Assembly (NCBI GenBank): GCA_001543385.1
Contig: LPNH01000001.1
Span: forward strand, 195,794-259,793
Source: Candidatus Hemicellulosilyticus sp. P3
Lineage (GTDB): Bacteria; Bacteroidota; Bacteroidia; Bacteroidales; P3
Length of the DNA: 64,000 bases
Direction: 5' to 3'
In this document: positions 44,032 to 53,865 of the stretch, piece by piece
Numbering within the stretch: the first letter of the stretch is position 1
How the letters are laid out: the number at the start of each line of letters is the position of its first letter
Position numbers and translations under genes: made by a program
Notes under the pieces: model-generated
What the model saw: only the letters and a program-made list of their open reading frames with translations
Database searches by the model: none
Told to the model about the DNA's origin: nothing

Positions 44032-44959
44032 CGCAGTCTCCCCTGAGCATGTGCAGCGCCTGCAGGAGGCGGGGTGCCGTGTCGACATCGAACCCGATAT
44101 GGACTATGACACCTTGCTCGGTGTCGTTGCCGTTTACGATGCATTGGTTGTACGCAGTCGCTTCCCGATAGATCGTGCCGTCATAGACCGGGGTGTTCGT
44201 TTGCGCTGCATCGGGCGCGTGGGGGCCGGCATGGAAACCATCGATGTCGATTACGCCGGCCGGCGCGGCATCTGTTGTCTCAATTCCCCCGAGGGCAACC
44301 GCGACGCTGTAGGTGAACACACCGTCGGGCTGATGCTTGCCCTATGCGACAAGATAGCCCGTGCCGATGCCGAGGTGCGCAGCGGCATGTGGCGGCGCGA
44401 GGCCAACCGCGGCATGGAGGTGATGGGAAAGACGGTGGGCATCATAGGGTTTGGCAACATGGGTGCCGCCTTTGCCCGTCGGCTGTCTGGGTTTGGATGC
44501 CAGGTGCTGGCTTACGATATTCTGGGTCTTGACGCCACCGGTTTTGCACAGCGTATGCCCCACGTCCGTCCGGCGACGTTGCAGCAAGTGCAAAGTTGTT
44601 GCGACATACTCAGCCTCCACGTGCCGCTGACCGACGCCACCTTTCATCTGGTTGACGCCGCCTTTCTGCAAAGGCTGGCCAAACCTGCCGTCTTGATAAA
44701 CACCTCGCGTGGAGCCGTCGTCGACACCGATGCTTTGGCCGACGCTTTGCGTCAGGGACGTCTCTCCGGTGCCGCCCTCGATGTCGTGGAGTACGAAAAC
44801 ATGGAGCGCGACTCCATCGCAAGTGCAGAGCCCGAAGCCTGGCAATATATCAAACAATCGCAGCGCACCGTACTCACTCCCCACGTAGCCGGCTGGACCG
44901 TTGAATCAAAAGAGCGGCTGGTCGCCACACTTGTCGACAAAATCATTCACACCCTGTAA
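44006..44959 (+). CDS. D-isomer-specific 2-hydroxyacid dehydrogenase (SerA-like)
   Basis: A 317-residue NAD-dependent dehydrogenase. The NAD-binding GFGNMGAAFARRLSGFGCQVLAYD, catalytic arginine in NTSRGAVVDTDAL, glutamate in the ALDVVEYEN region and histidine in LTPHVAGWT are visible. It resembles D-3-phosphoglycerate dehydrogenase but has no ACT regulatory domain, so it could act on another 2-hydroxyacid. The frame also opens with a GTG at 44003; the ATG at 44006 is preferred. It overlaps the channel gene by 26 bases. Confidence 0.88.
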   Translation: MTRRILFTDAVSPEHVQRLQEAGCRVDIEPDMDYDTLLGVVAVYDALVVRSRFPIDRAVIDRGVRLRCIGRVGAGMETIDVDYAGRRGICCLNSPEGNRDAVGEHTVGLMLALCDKIARADAEVRSGMWRREANRGMEVMGKTVGIIGFGNMGAAFARRLSGFGCQVLAYDILGLDATGFAQRMPHVRPATLQQVQSCCDILSLHVPLTDATFHLVDAAFLQRLAKPAVLINTSRGAVVDTDALADALRQGRLSGAALDVVEYENMERDSIASAEPEAWQYIKQSQRTVLTPHVAGWTVESKERLVATLVDKIIHTL

Positions 44960-45004
44960 ATAGCATCAATCTGTTTTTTTTCAAAACATCACTCCAATCC
45001 ACCC

Positions 45005-45592
45005 GTGCTCATAGTTCAAAACACCATCATTTCTGACGATATCGTCGACAGCTGCTTTGCCTGCGACTTGACTTGTTGCAAAGGCCAGTGCTGCGTCGAA
45101 GGCGACTGCGGCGCTCCGCTCGACAAAGACGAGATACCTGTTCTCGAACAAATCCTGCCCGCTGTGCTGCCCTATATGACAGCGGCTGGACGTGACGTCG
45201 TCGAGAAAACCGGAGTATGGACTTACGACAACGTCTGGGAGCCCTGCACACCGCTTGTCAACAAGCGCGAATGCGCATTCGTCGCCTGGGGAGAAGACGG
45301 CACCGCCTACTGTGCCATCGAACAGGCCTACCGCAACGGTGAAACCAATTTTTGCAAACCTGTGTCCTGCCATCTATATCCCATTCGGGTGGACCAATAC
45401 GACGAGTTCGCCGCTGTCAACTACCATCGCTGGGACGTCTGCCGCAACGCCTCGCAATGCGGCGCCGCCTCGGGCGTTCCCCTCTACCGCTACCTGCGTG
45501 AACCGCTCATCCGTAAATTCGGCCGACAGTGGTATGACGAACTTCTCGCCCAATGCCAAAAGCAGCAATCTATGAGCTCTAACGAGGCTTGA
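45005..45592 (+). CDS. DUF3109-family cysteine-rich protein
   Basis: A 195-residue protein with many cysteines: FACDLTCCKGQCCVEGDCGAP near the N-terminus (spread over about 20 residues), then CTPLVNKRECAFV, YCAIE, FCKPVSCHLYPIRV and a late C. The pattern fits the DUF3109 family of Bacteroidota, thought from context to hold a metal centre (related to YkgJ-like zinc or iron-binding proteins). It starts at a GTG (45005), which gives the family start MLIVQNTIIS. Upstream of lspA by 47 bases, a recurrent pairing that may reflect co-transcription. Confidence 0.85.
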   Translation: MLIVQNTIISDDIVDSCFACDLTCCKGQCCVEGDCGAPLDKDEIPVLEQILPAVLPYMTAAGRDVVEKTGVWTYDNVWEPCTPLVNKRECAFVAWGEDGTAYCAIEQAYRNGETNFCKPVSCHLYPIRVDQYDEFAAVNYHRWDVCRNASQCGAASGVPLYRYLREPLIRKFGRQWYDELLAQCQKQQSMSSNEA

Positions 45593-45639
45593 AACAGCAT
45601 AAATAAAAGAAATAACGCTATAAATCCATTCCCTTTCCC

Positions 45640-46290
45640 ATGTCCCGTCGCAACTATTGGCTATGCTTCAGCCTCATCACAGTTATCCTCATCCTGGACC
45701 AGGCGCTCAAAATATGGGTGAAAACCACCCTGCGCATAGGGGAAGAGATTCCCCTCATCGGCGACTGGTGCCTCCTCCACTTCGTCGAAAACGAAGGCAT
45801 GGCATTCGGCATGGCTTTTGGCGGACGTACAGGCAAAATAGCCCTCACCTTGTTCAGACTTGTCGCCTCGGCGGCGATATGCTGCTATCTGGTGCGCCTT
45901 ATCCATCGGGATCAGTCGCGCACCTCATTGTTAGTCAGCGTCAGCCTCATCTTTGTCGGAGCTGTGGGCAATGTGATAGACAGTTGCTTTTATGGGCTCA
46001 TCTTCAACGAAAGCTACTACGAGGCAGCCACCTTGTTCCCCACACAGGGTGGCTACGCCCCGTTTTTGCAAGGCCGTGTGGTGGACATGTTCTACTTCCC
46101 GCTCATCGACAGCCACTGGCCGTCGTGGATACCATGGCTGGGCGGTCGGCGCTTGGTCTTCTTCAACGCCATCTTTAACATTGCCGACGCTGCCATCACC
46201 GTCGGTGTTGTCTGGCTCATCATCGACCAATTCATTGCAGCCCGCCGGCAGAAGAATCCGTTGCCGCCCCAGACGCAAAACATCCGGTGA
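45640..46290 (+). CDS. lspA: Lipoprotein signal peptidase LspA
   Basis: A 216-residue signal peptidase II. Four transmembrane helices and the catalytic aspartates in GRVVDMFYFP and FNIADAAIT are present, with the N-terminal YWLCFSLITVILILDQALKIWV helix and the NEGMAFGM motif. It cleaves prolipoproteins (such as BamD in this window) in the inner membrane. The loop between the catalytic halves (about 120-160) is longer than in E. coli, as usual in Bacteroidota. Confidence 0.95.
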   Translation: MSRRNYWLCFSLITVILILDQALKIWVKTTLRIGEEIPLIGDWCLLHFVENEGMAFGMAFGGRTGKIALTLFRLVASAAICCYLVRLIHRDQSRTSLLVSVSLIFVGAVGNVIDSCFYGLIFNESYYEAATLFPTQGGYAPFLQGRVVDMFYFPLIDSHWPSWIPWLGGRRLVFFNAIFNIADAAITVGVVWLIIDQFIAARRQKNPLPPQTQNIR

Positions 46291-46370
46291 CGAAAACGGG
46301 ACGGGTGAACACGTATAGAATGGTTATTGCTCTTGAAAATCAATACGATAAATGTATTTGGCAAAAAAAT

Positions 46371-46402
46371 TTTGGTGGATAAATAAAAAAACTGTATTTT
46401 TG
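46371..46402 (+). promoter_or_regulatory. Promoter of tRNA-Phe
   Basis: TTTG (46371-46374) and TATTTTTG (46395-46402) separated by 20 bases, an optimal Bacteroidota spacing. Confidence 0.75.
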
Positions 46403-46446
46403 CAAATGAATTCGACAGTGAGGCAGAAGCCGAACAGCAATTCGAT

Positions 46447-46519
<73 letters not shown>

Positions 46520-46520
46520 C

Positions 46521-46547
46521 AAAGGAAGCCGGGTGCTTCCTTTTTTT
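46521..46547 (+). terminator. Rho-independent terminator after tRNA-Phe
   Basis: AAAGGAAGC-CGGGT-GCTTCCTTT stem and loop followed by a run of T, two bases after the tRNA. Confidence 0.88.
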
Positions 46548-46579
46548 ACGTCTATATGTCACCATACTCTTGTCACGCC

Positions 46580-46963
46580 ATGCACACACTTCCTATCCAA
46601 CTTCGTTTTAACGACATTGACACAATGGGTCATGTCAACAATGCTGTCATCATGGAGTTTTTCGATTTGGGCAAAGCCCGATTCTTCCATGAGTGCGGCT
46701 TTGACACCGATATGGAGGATTTTACTGTGATGGTTGTGCATGTCGAGGTGGATTTCAGAGGGCAGATTCATCTGTATGACAACGTGTCTGTTGAGACGGC
46801 TGTCGAGCGTGTCGGCAACAAGAGCCTCCACCTCTTCCAGCGTGTGGTCAAGGCCGACGGCACGCTTTGCGCCGAATGTCGTACAGTAATGTCTGGCTAC
46901 AGCCGCAGCGCCGGAACCAGTGCCGCAATCCCCGATGCTGTGAGAGCCCTGCTCACGGCATAG
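46580..46963 (+). CDS. Acyl-CoA thioesterase (hotdog fold)
   Basis: A 127-residue hotdog-fold thioesterase with the N-terminal RFNDIDTMGHVNNAVIMEFFDLGKARFF motif, matching the 4-hydroxybenzoyl-CoA thioesterase/YbgC-like group (catalytic Asp of DxxGHVN). It hydrolyses acyl-CoA or acyl-ACP. The frame is open upstream through tRNA-Phe, so the start is placed at the ATG 46580; 46556 is an alternative. Single gene; transcription may come past the tRNA terminator or from a nearby weak promoter. Confidence 0.88.
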   Translation: MHTLPIQLRFNDIDTMGHVNNAVIMEFFDLGKARFFHECGFDTDMEDFTVMVVHVEVDFRGQIHLYDNVSVETAVERVGNKSLHLFQRVVKADGTLCAECRTVMSGYSRSAGTSAAIPDAVRALLTA

Positions 46964-47025
46964 CGCCCGTTTGTATAGCCGTCTCCGTCACTTTTGTTTC
47001 TCTGTTTATCGTCTTGGTGGAGTCT

Positions 47026-48207
47026 TTATCCGATTGCGGACAACAGGAGGAAGACCCCGATGCCCATATAGTTGCCGAGCATATAGCCCAGCAGGCCGAC
47101 GGTGATGCCGAGGACGATAATGTCTTTGTTGCCTAAGAGGGCGGCGACCATGGGGACAAAGGGCGGCGAGTTGATGAGTGAGATGGAACTGACCAGCACA
47201 CTGTCACCGTCAATTTTCAGCAGTTTGGCCAGCAATACCTGTAGGGCAAGCGACCCGAAGATGACAAAAGCCAGGAAGCTGAGTATCTCCAAGCTGCCAG
47301 CCAGGTCCATCTGGCGTATGTCGCAGCTGTTGGCGATGGCGAAGCAGAAGAGGTAGACGCAGTAGAGTCCACACTCGAAGGAGAGAGGTTGCCGCCCTTC
47401 GCTGTCGGCTTTCGTGTTGCGCCGTCGTATGGCTGGCAGCAGTGTGGCGGCGATGGAAAGTGTGGTCAGTGTCAGAATGAGTATGGTCATGTTCCGTTCG
47501 CCGCCGTGAGCGCAGATTGTCGACACGCCGACAGCTGCCGCCACAATGAGTGCCGTCAGCAGAAACGGCAGCCACAATTCGTGAAAGATGGTTCCAACGG
47601 TCTGTTTCCGCTGTTGTGTGTCGGACATCGGCGTGTCGCCGGCGTAGCCGGTGTCATGTGACGGCAGCAACCGACGGAACACCGCTTTGCCAGCAAAGAT
47701 GATGAAGACCAGATAAGCGCCTGTGACAATCAGGTCGTAGGAGGTGATATAAAGATAGAGCTCGTTGCTGATGCCAACGGCTTGTGAGATGGCACCTACA
47801 TTGGGAATGCCACCCGTGTACAGGCCTGTGGTCACGGCACTCACTTGGGCGAAACGTCCGGGGTTGTCGGGGTCGCGGAACAGGAAGTAGCCGACGACGC
47901 AGCACGCCACCACGGAAAACAGCCCGCAGAAGAACACCTTGGCGGCTTTGCCCACTGACCAGCCTTTGAGGTTGCAGCTCATGAGCATCAAAGGTATTGC
48001 CATGGGTACGGCGATGGCATTGAAAAGGTCGGTGACGCCGCCAACCTGTTCTGCCGACGAAAAGTGGGTGAGGTTGGCGATAATCAGTCCGATGATGTAG
48101 AGCACCGTCATAGGGCTGATACGCTCAATCCATCGCCAGCGCCGCCCTGCCCGCATGACAATGACGGGCACCACGACAAGGTACAGGGCGTAGAGGAGGG
48201 TGTGCAT
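47026..48207 (-). CDS. DUF819-family membrane protein
   Basis: A 393-residue polytopic membrane protein (about ten helices) matching the DUF819/YjcL family. Typical elements are VGGVTDLFNAIAVPMAIPLMLMSCNL near residue 60, the GLYTGGIPNVGAIS segment, and the two-domain repeat with a loop of charged residues in the middle. The resemblance is to gate-and-core membrane transporters, but no substrate is known. Single gene on the minus strand. Confidence 0.82.
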   Translation of the reverse strand: MHTLLYALYLVVVPVIVMRAGRRWRWIERISPMTVLYIIGLIIANLTHFSSAEQVGGVTDLFNAIAVPMAIPLMLMSCNLKGWSVGKAAKVFFCGLFSVVACCVVGYFLFRDPDNPGRFAQVSAVTTGLYTGGIPNVGAISQAVGISNELYLYITSYDLIVTGAYLVFIIFAGKAVFRRLLPSHDTGYAGDTPMSDTQQRKQTVGTIFHELWLPFLLTALIVAAAVGVSTICAHGGERNMTILILTLTTLSIAATLLPAIRRRNTKADSEGRQPLSFECGLYCVYLFCFAIANSCDIRQMDLAGSLEILSFLAFVIFGSLALQVLLAKLLKIDGDSVLVSSISLINSPPFVPMVAALLGNKDIIVLGITVGLLGYMLGNYMGIGVFLLLSAIG

Positions 48208-48307
48208 TGGGGGGAGTGAAATTTAAGAGCTAAAAATAGTGTGATACAGTAATGTCGCCAAATTTGAACAGTATGAGAATCCCGTGTGTTCAGACGGCTC
48301 TCAAAAT

Positions 48308-51148
48308 TCAATTCTCCAGTTCTTTCTTCAGATAATATCCGGTGATGTTGTCGGGTTGGGCAGCCAATTGCTCGGGGGTGCCGGCAAAGACAATGCGCCC
48401 TCCGTTGCGCCCTCCGTCGGGCCCCATGTCAATGACCCAGTCGGCCACCTTCACCACGTCTAAGTTGTGCTCGATGACCACCACGCTGTTGCCGCGCTCT
48501 ACGAGGCGCTGCAGCACGTCGAGCAGGGCCCGTATGTCCTCGAAGTGCAGGCCGGTGGTGGGCTCGTCGAGAATGTAGAGCGTGTTGCCGGTGTCGGTGC
48601 GGGCCAGTTCGGTGGCCAGTTTGATGCGTTGCGCCTCACCGCCACTCAGTGTCGTGCTCTGCTGTCCCAGTTTGATGTAGCCCAGCCCGACCTCCTGCAG
48701 CGTCTTCAGTTTGTGGTGCAGCCGGGGGTGGGATGAGAAGAAATCGACAGCGTCGTCAATTGTCATGTCCAATACATCGGCGACACTCTTTCCTTTGTAG
48801 CGTATCTCCAGCGTTTCCCGATTGTATCGTTTGCCGTTGCACATCTCGCAGTTCACATATACATCGGGCAGGAAATGCATCTCTATGGTGCGTACGCCGG
48901 CTCCTTTGCAGTGTTCGCACCGGCCGCCGCTGACGTTGAAAGAGAAGTGTCCGGGCTTGTAGCCGCGAATGCGGGCGCTGGGAAGCTCGGCAAAGAGACG
49001 GCGTATGTCGTCGAAGATGCCCACATAGGTTGCGGGGTTGCTGCGCGGGGTGCGTCCGATAGGCGACTGGTCGATCTCGATGACTTTGTCAATGGCCTCC
49101 ACGCCATGAACAGCCTTGTAGGGCAGGGGACGTTTGTCGGAATGAAACAGCCGCTGGCTCAGTATGGGGTGCAACGTTTCGTTGACAAGGGTGGATTTGC
49201 CGCTGCCGCTCACGCCTGTCACACAGATAAAGAGGCCCAATGGCAGGTCGAGGGTCACGTCCTTGAGGTTGTTGCCTGAAGCTCCTTCGACAATCAGATG
49301 CGGATGGCCGTCGGCACTGCGGCGTTGCGGCACCTCGATGTGTCTTCGTCCGGACAGATAGTCGAGTGTGGTGCTCGCTTGTTGCAGCCTGCCGTGCAAC
49401 AGTTCGGAGCTCACAGGTCCGGCATAGAGCACCTTGCCGCCGTGTATGCCGGCTCCCGGCCCAATGTCTATCAGATAGTCGGCATTGAGCATCATGTCGC
49501 GGTCGTGCTCTACAACTATGACGCTGTTGCCCAGATCGCGCAACGACTTCAGCGCATCGATAAGCTTGGCGTTGTCGCGTTGATGCAATCCAATGCTGGG
49601 CTCATCAAGGATATACAACACGTTGACCAGCTGCGATCCGATCTGTGTGGCCAGACGGATGCGCTGCGACTCGCCGCCCGACAGCGTGCGTGTGTTGCGG
49701 TTCAGGGACAGGTAGCCCGTGCCTACGTCTATCATAAACTGCAGCCGGGTGCGAATCTCGGCCAAAACCTCGTGGGCTATGGCGCTGCGTGTTGCATCTA
49801 ACCGCTCCTCCAGTCCTTCCAGCCGGTGCATCAGTTCGTCTATGTCCAGGGCGGCCATCTCGCCGATATGCATGCCGTCAACCTTAAAGGCCAACGACTC
49901 GGGGCGTAGCCGATGCCCGTGGCATTCAGGACATGTGACAGCGTTCATGAAGCTGCCGGCCCATTTCTGCAACGCAGCCGAACTTTCTTCCGAGGCGGTC
50001 TGTACAACGTAGTTGACAATACCTTGGAATCCAGCCCCGACAACTCCCTCTTGCCAGTCATCCTGTATGCCGGAGAAGTCGCTGGTGCCGTACAGAATCA
50101 CGTTCATTGCTTCGGCGCTGAATTGTTCCACGGGATCGTCGATGCTGAATCCATATTGTAATCCCAACTGTTCCAGTTGTCTGTAGAAATAGTGGTTGGC
50201 GCTGTATTTGCCCAGCACGTCAAAAGCGCCTTGACGGATGCTCTTTCGTCGGTCGGGGATAAGTTTGTCGAGGTCCACCTCGGCGATTTCTCCCAGTCCG
50301 TTGCATTTGGGACAGGCGCCGTAGGGTGAGTTGAACGAAAAGGTGTTGGGTTCGGGTTCGGGATAGGAGAGTCCCGTCGAAGGGTCCATCAGCATGCGGC
50401 TGAAGTGTCGGCAGTGCCGTGGGTCGTCATCCCCGACACCGTTGTCCAAAACCATCAGCACCCCTTTGCCCAGTTTGAAGGCGGTCCGCACCGCCTCTTT
50501 TAGCCGGGAGGACTGCGGTTTGATGCGCAAACGGTCTACAACTGTTTCAATATCATGAACTTTGTAACGGTCTACCTGCATGTTTACTGTCAGTTCACGC
50601 ACTTCGCCGTCGACACGCACGCGCAGATATCCTTTCTTGGCAATCTGCATAAAAAGTTCCCGATAGTGCCCTTTACGCCGTTTGACCATGGGCGCCAACA
50701 CCATGATGTCGCGGTCGGCATACAGCTCCTCAATGGTCGCTATGATCTGCTCTTCGGTGTATCGCACCATCTTTTCGCCGCTTACATGGGAATAGGCTTC
50801 ACCCACCCGTGCATAGAGTAGGCGCAGAAAGTCGTAGATCTCGGTAATGGTGCCTACTGTCGAACGGGGGTTCTTGTTCGTGGTTTTCTGTTCGATGGCG
50901 ACGACAGGGCTCAACCCGTCAATGCTGTCCACGTCGGGGCGCTCCATGTTGCCTATAAAGTGCCGCGCATAAGCCGAAAAGGTGTCCATATAGCGGCGTT
51001 GCCCTTCGGCATGGATGGTGTTGAAAGCCAGGCTCGACTTGCCGCTTCCGCTCAATCCGGTGACGACCACCAGGCGGTTGCGGGGAATATCGATGTCAAT
51101 ATTTTGCAGGTTGTGCTCACGGGCGCCGCGTATGCTGATGGTCTTCAT
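48308..51148 (-). CDS. uvrA: Excinuclease ABC subunit A
   Basis: A 946-residue UvrA with two ABC ATPase modules. Walker A sites are GLSGSGKSSLAF and GVSGSGKSTLVN, signatures LSGGESQRIRLA and LSGGEAQRIKLA, and Walker B LYILDEPSIGLH and LYILDEPTTGLH. Zinc-finger motifs include CPKCNGLG (with a partner CPECHGHRL) and CEHCKGAGV with CEMCNGKRY. It scans for DNA lesions and loads UvrB. Length and motifs are normal. It is not linked to uvrB (27-29 kb). Confidence 0.97.
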   Translation of the reverse strand: MKTISIRGAREHNLQNIDIDIPRNRLVVVTGLSGSGKSSLAFNTIHAEGQRRYMDTFSAYARHFIGNMERPDVDSIDGLSPVVAIEQKTTNKNPRSTVGTITEIYDFLRLLYARVGEAYSHVSGEKMVRYTEEQIIATIEELYADRDIMVLAPMVKRRKGHYRELFMQIAKKGYLRVRVDGEVRELTVNMQVDRYKVHDIETVVDRLRIKPQSSRLKEAVRTAFKLGKGVLMVLDNGVGDDDPRHCRHFSRMLMDPSTGLSYPEPEPNTFSFNSPYGACPKCNGLGEIAEVDLDKLIPDRRKSIRQGAFDVLGKYSANHYFYRQLEQLGLQYGFSIDDPVEQFSAEAMNVILYGTSDFSGIQDDWQEGVVGAGFQGIVNYVVQTASEESSAALQKWAGSFMNAVTCPECHGHRLRPESLAFKVDGMHIGEMAALDIDELMHRLEGLEERLDATRSAIAHEVLAEIRTRLQFMIDVGTGYLSLNRNTRTLSGGESQRIRLATQIGSQLVNVLYILDEPSIGLHQRDNAKLIDALKSLRDLGNSVIVVEHDRDMMLNADYLIDIGPGAGIHGGKVLYAGPVSSELLHGRLQQASTTLDYLSGRRHIEVPQRRSADGHPHLIVEGASGNNLKDVTLDLPLGLFICVTGVSGSGKSTLVNETLHPILSQRLFHSDKRPLPYKAVHGVEAIDKVIEIDQSPIGRTPRSNPATYVGIFDDIRRLFAELPSARIRGYKPGHFSFNVSGGRCEHCKGAGVRTIEMHFLPDVYVNCEMCNGKRYNRETLEIRYKGKSVADVLDMTIDDAVDFFSSHPRLHHKLKTLQEVGLGYIKLGQQSTTLSGGEAQRIKLATELARTDTGNTLYILDEPTTGLHFEDIRALLDVLQRLVERGNSVVVIEHNLDVVKVADWVIDMGPDGGRNGGRIVFAGTPEQLAAQPDNITGYYLKKELEN

Positions 51149-51200
51149 GGGATTGTTTCACTCCTTGTTTTGTCAAGTTTCGCAGATGGCGTATCTCCCG

Positions 51201-52175
51201 TCACATCCCCTCGACCAGCCGGTTGCTGCGGTTTCCGCGGGTGATGGTGCTCATCTCGGTTCCTTTCTTGACGGGCAGTTTGACAGTATAGCTTTTCGCT
51301 GCTTTGTTCTTGAGTTTTTCGGCCGTAATCCACGGGTTCAGCTCGCGCAACATCTTGTAGCTGCAGTTATGGGTGCGGGCAAACTCGTAAAGGTCCACGT
51401 CTTGGCCCGAGAGTGTTACGCTTTGGGTCGGAATGACAGGGTAGAGGTCGCATTCGCGCACGTAGACGCCATAGTCCTGCGGGTGCTGCATGATTTGTTT
51501 GACGGCCAGGATGCGATATACATAACGCGCTGTTTCCGGGTTGAGCCGCACATCGTAATAATTGTTGACGGACTCCAGCTTGTAGCGGCGGCCCAATCCG
51601 TTTTCGCCGCAGTTGTAGGCTGCAGCTGCACTCGTCCAGCTGCCGAACCGTTGCTTCAGATCTTTCAGATAGCGGCAGGCGGCTTCTGTCGAGGCTTCGA
51701 TGTCATTTCGCATGTCAATCTCATCGCTGACATAGAGACCGTATTTCTCCGCTGTCGGACGGATAAACTGCCAGTAGCCTTGGGCCTTGGCCGGCGAAGT
51801 GAGGTTTTGTAAGCCGCTCTCGATAACGCACAGGTATTTGAAGTCGTCAGGCACGCCATTGCGTTTCAAGATGGGTTCGATGACCGGAAAGAAACGCCCG
51901 GCGCGTTTCATGTACAGCAACAAATTTGACTGCCAATACATGTTCACCATCAGTTCGCGGTCAAGACTTTCGCGGACATAGTAGATATTCATCGGCACCC
52001 GTTCGCCTGCGAAATACAGCGTGTCGGGCAGCACGGGTGCATAGATGTGATAGTTGGCCTTGAGGGCTTTGCGGTGCACCTCGTCTGACGACTCTTTCGA
52101 TGTGGCAAAAATAAAAGCCTCTCCGATCAATGCCAAAGAGGCCAACACGATGGCTGTAATAGTGAGTTTTTTCAC
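51201..52175 (-). CDS. Membrane-anchored lytic transglycosylase (SLT/LysM-like)
   Basis: About 324 residues. An N-terminal signal/anchor helix (VKKLTITAIVLASLALIGEAF) precedes a lytic transglycosylase domain with the catalytic glutamate in YLCVIESGLQNLTSPAKAQGYWQF, and AAAAYNCGENGLGR in its second half (MltD-like). The last 70 residues resemble a LysM-type cell-wall domain (LYEFARTHNCSYKMLRELNPW, SYTVKLPV). It cuts peptidoglycan glycan strands. A GTG at 52175 overlapping the coaBC stop (GTGA) fits a signal-peptide start; an ATG at 52205 is the alternative. Confidence 0.88.
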   Translation of the reverse strand: MKKLTITAIVLASLALIGEAFIFATSKESSDEVHRKALKANYHIYAPVLPDTLYFAGERVPMNIYYVRESLDRELMVNMYWQSNLLLYMKRAGRFFPVIEPILKRNGVPDDFKYLCVIESGLQNLTSPAKAQGYWQFIRPTAEKYGLYVSDEIDMRNDIEASTEAACRYLKDLKQRFGSWTSAAAAYNCGENGLGRRYKLESVNNYYDVRLNPETARYVYRILAVKQIMQHPQDYGVYVRECDLYPVIPTQSVTLSGQDVDLYEFARTHNCSYKMLRELNPWITAEKLKNKAAKSYTVKLPVKKGTEMSTITRGNRSNRLVEGM

Positions 52176-53386
52176 GGGGCGGTTTTTTGGGGGGTGATCA
52201 AGCAATGGTCCACTATCCGGCGAGCCACTTCTCGTTTGCTCAGCAGCGGCGTGGCGACAGTGCTTCCGTTGCGGTGGATGATGGTTACCTTGTTGGTGTC
52301 TACACCGAAGCCGGCACCGTCGTCACGCAACGAGTTCAGGACGATATAGTCCAGATTCTTCCTTTCCATTTTTTCGCGTGCGTGGCGCATCTCGTCGTTT
52401 GTCTCCAATGCGAAGCCCACAAGTGTCTGGTCGTCGCGTTTGCTGCCGCCCAGTGTGGCCAGGATGTCGGGGTTGCGCACCAGTCGCAGCGTGAGCACTT
52501 CGCTGTCCTGCCGTTTCAGTTTTTCGGGGATATAACTCTCCGGGCGGTAATCTGCTACGGCGGCAGCCAATATGGCTGCATCGCATCCGGGGAATAGTCT
52601 TGTGGCGAGTTCGTACATCTGCCGGGCGCTCTCTACGGTGTGAAGGGTGATACGTGCTGACGTGCTGCGTTCATGCGTGGGTCCTGCCACCAACTCCACT
52701 TCGGCGCCTGCGGCGGCTATTGCATCCGCTATCGCCACCCCCATCTTGCCCGACGAGAAGTTTCCGATGTAGCGCACCGGGTCTATCCGTTCATAGGTGG
52801 GGCCTGCCGTCACCAACACTTTTTTCCCTTCCAGCGGCAGCTTGTCCGTGACCGGGGAGCAATGTGCCTCCAAGGCATCTGCAATGGCTTCGGGTTGGGC
52901 CATACGTCCTGCCCCTGTCGTGCCGCAAGCCAGATGGCCGGAGTCAGGCCCGATCAGCGTGACACCTGCCGTCTGCAACAGGCTGATGTTCCGTTGCACG
53001 GCTTTGTTACACCACATCGCGGTGTTCATGGCTGGGCAGACAAAAACGCGCTTGTCTTGCACCGACAACAGCAGGGTCGACAATGCGTCGTCTCCAATGC
53101 CGCAGGCCATCTTGCCGATGATATTGGCTGTGGCGGGCGCTACGATCACGGCGTCGCACCAGTCCTTCAGGGCGATGTGTTCGGTTGAGTATTCGTTGCC
53201 GGTGTCGAAGAGGGCGCAGTAGACGCGTTGTCCCGAGACGGTCTGCAACGTAGTGCGTGTCACAAACTCCAGCGCATGCGATGTTGCGACACATCGCACC
53301 GCATGGCCTGCGTCACACAGCAGTCTGACCAGAGCAGGGACCTTGTAGGCCGCGATGCCGCCACTGATGCCGACGATGACATTCAT
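52172..53386 (-). CDS. coaBC: Bifunctional phosphopantothenoylcysteine decarboxylase/synthetase
   Basis: A 404-residue CoaBC. The N-terminal flavodoxin-like decarboxylase half has GISGGIAAYKVPALVR, the AMNTAMW motif and PATANIIGK. The C-terminal synthetase half has VLVTAGPTYERIDPVRYIGNFSSGKMG and the AAVADYRPE strand and EK-x-K-like KLKR. It makes 4'-phosphopantetheine in coenzyme A synthesis. Order bamD, omega, coaBC is typical of the phylum. Confidence 0.95.
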   Translation of the reverse strand: MNVIVGISGGIAAYKVPALVRLLCDAGHAVRCVATSHALEFVTRTTLQTVSGQRVYCALFDTGNEYSTEHIALKDWCDAVIVAPATANIIGKMACGIGDDALSTLLLSVQDKRVFVCPAMNTAMWCNKAVQRNISLLQTAGVTLIGPDSGHLACGTTGAGRMAQPEAIADALEAHCSPVTDKLPLEGKKVLVTAGPTYERIDPVRYIGNFSSGKMGVAIADAIAAAGAEVELVAGPTHERSTSARITLHTVESARQMYELATRLFPGCDAAILAAAVADYRPESYIPEKLKRQDSEVLTLRLVRNPDILATLGGSKRDDQTLVGFALETNDEMRHAREKMERKNLDYIVLNSLRDDGAGFGVDTNKVTIIHRNGSTVATPLLSKREVARRIVDHCLITPQKTAP

Positions 53387-53389
53387 CCG

Positions 53390-53770
53390 TTATTCCTGGT
53401 TGGAAGAGATAACCTCGTTCTCAAGTGCCTCCATGCGGCTGTCGTTGTCGCTCTCCTTGGCTGGGTTGCGGTAGTATAATTCATGCTCCAGATATTCCTC
53501 TGTCGCCTCCAATGTCGGCTTGGGCATCTGCTCGTAATGACGCACAATCTCGATCTGTTCACGGTTTTCATACATCTCGTCGACAGCGTCGTTGTTCGAC
53601 GCAAACTCCTCGATTTTCTTGTGCAGTTCCCGTTTCTCTTCAGAGGCAATCTGGTTGGCCCGCTTGGTGAGCATGGCCACGGTTTCATAGATGTTGCCGG
53701 TCAGCTGGCTGAATTCGGCCGTATTGCGTGTGATTGTGGTGTTGGTGACACGTTTTTTCTGGTCTTCCAT
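53390..53770 (-). CDS. rpoZ: RNA polymerase omega subunit (Bacteroidota type)
   Basis: A 126-residue protein. The N-terminal region with TTITRNTAEFSQLTGNIYETVAMLTKRANQIA matches the omega/RPB6 fold. The C-terminal part is helical and rich in acidic residues, as in Bacteroidota omega proteins. It stabilises the RNA polymerase beta-prime subunit. The frame extends upstream; the ATG at 53770 gives the family start MEDQKKRVTNTT. Confidence 0.85.
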   Translation of the reverse strand: MEDQKKRVTNTTITRNTAEFSQLTGNIYETVAMLTKRANQIASEEKRELHKKIEEFASNNDAVDEMYENREQIEIVRHYEQMPKPTLEATEEYLEHELYYRNPAKESDNDSRMEALENEVISSNQE

Positions 53771-53865
53771 ATCTTTATTCTTCGTTTGGTCGTGAGTTGT
53801 CGGATGTGTTCTCGTCAGCGATTGCTTTGCCTCGACTGACAGGCCCGCCTGCCAAGGCGGCTTTT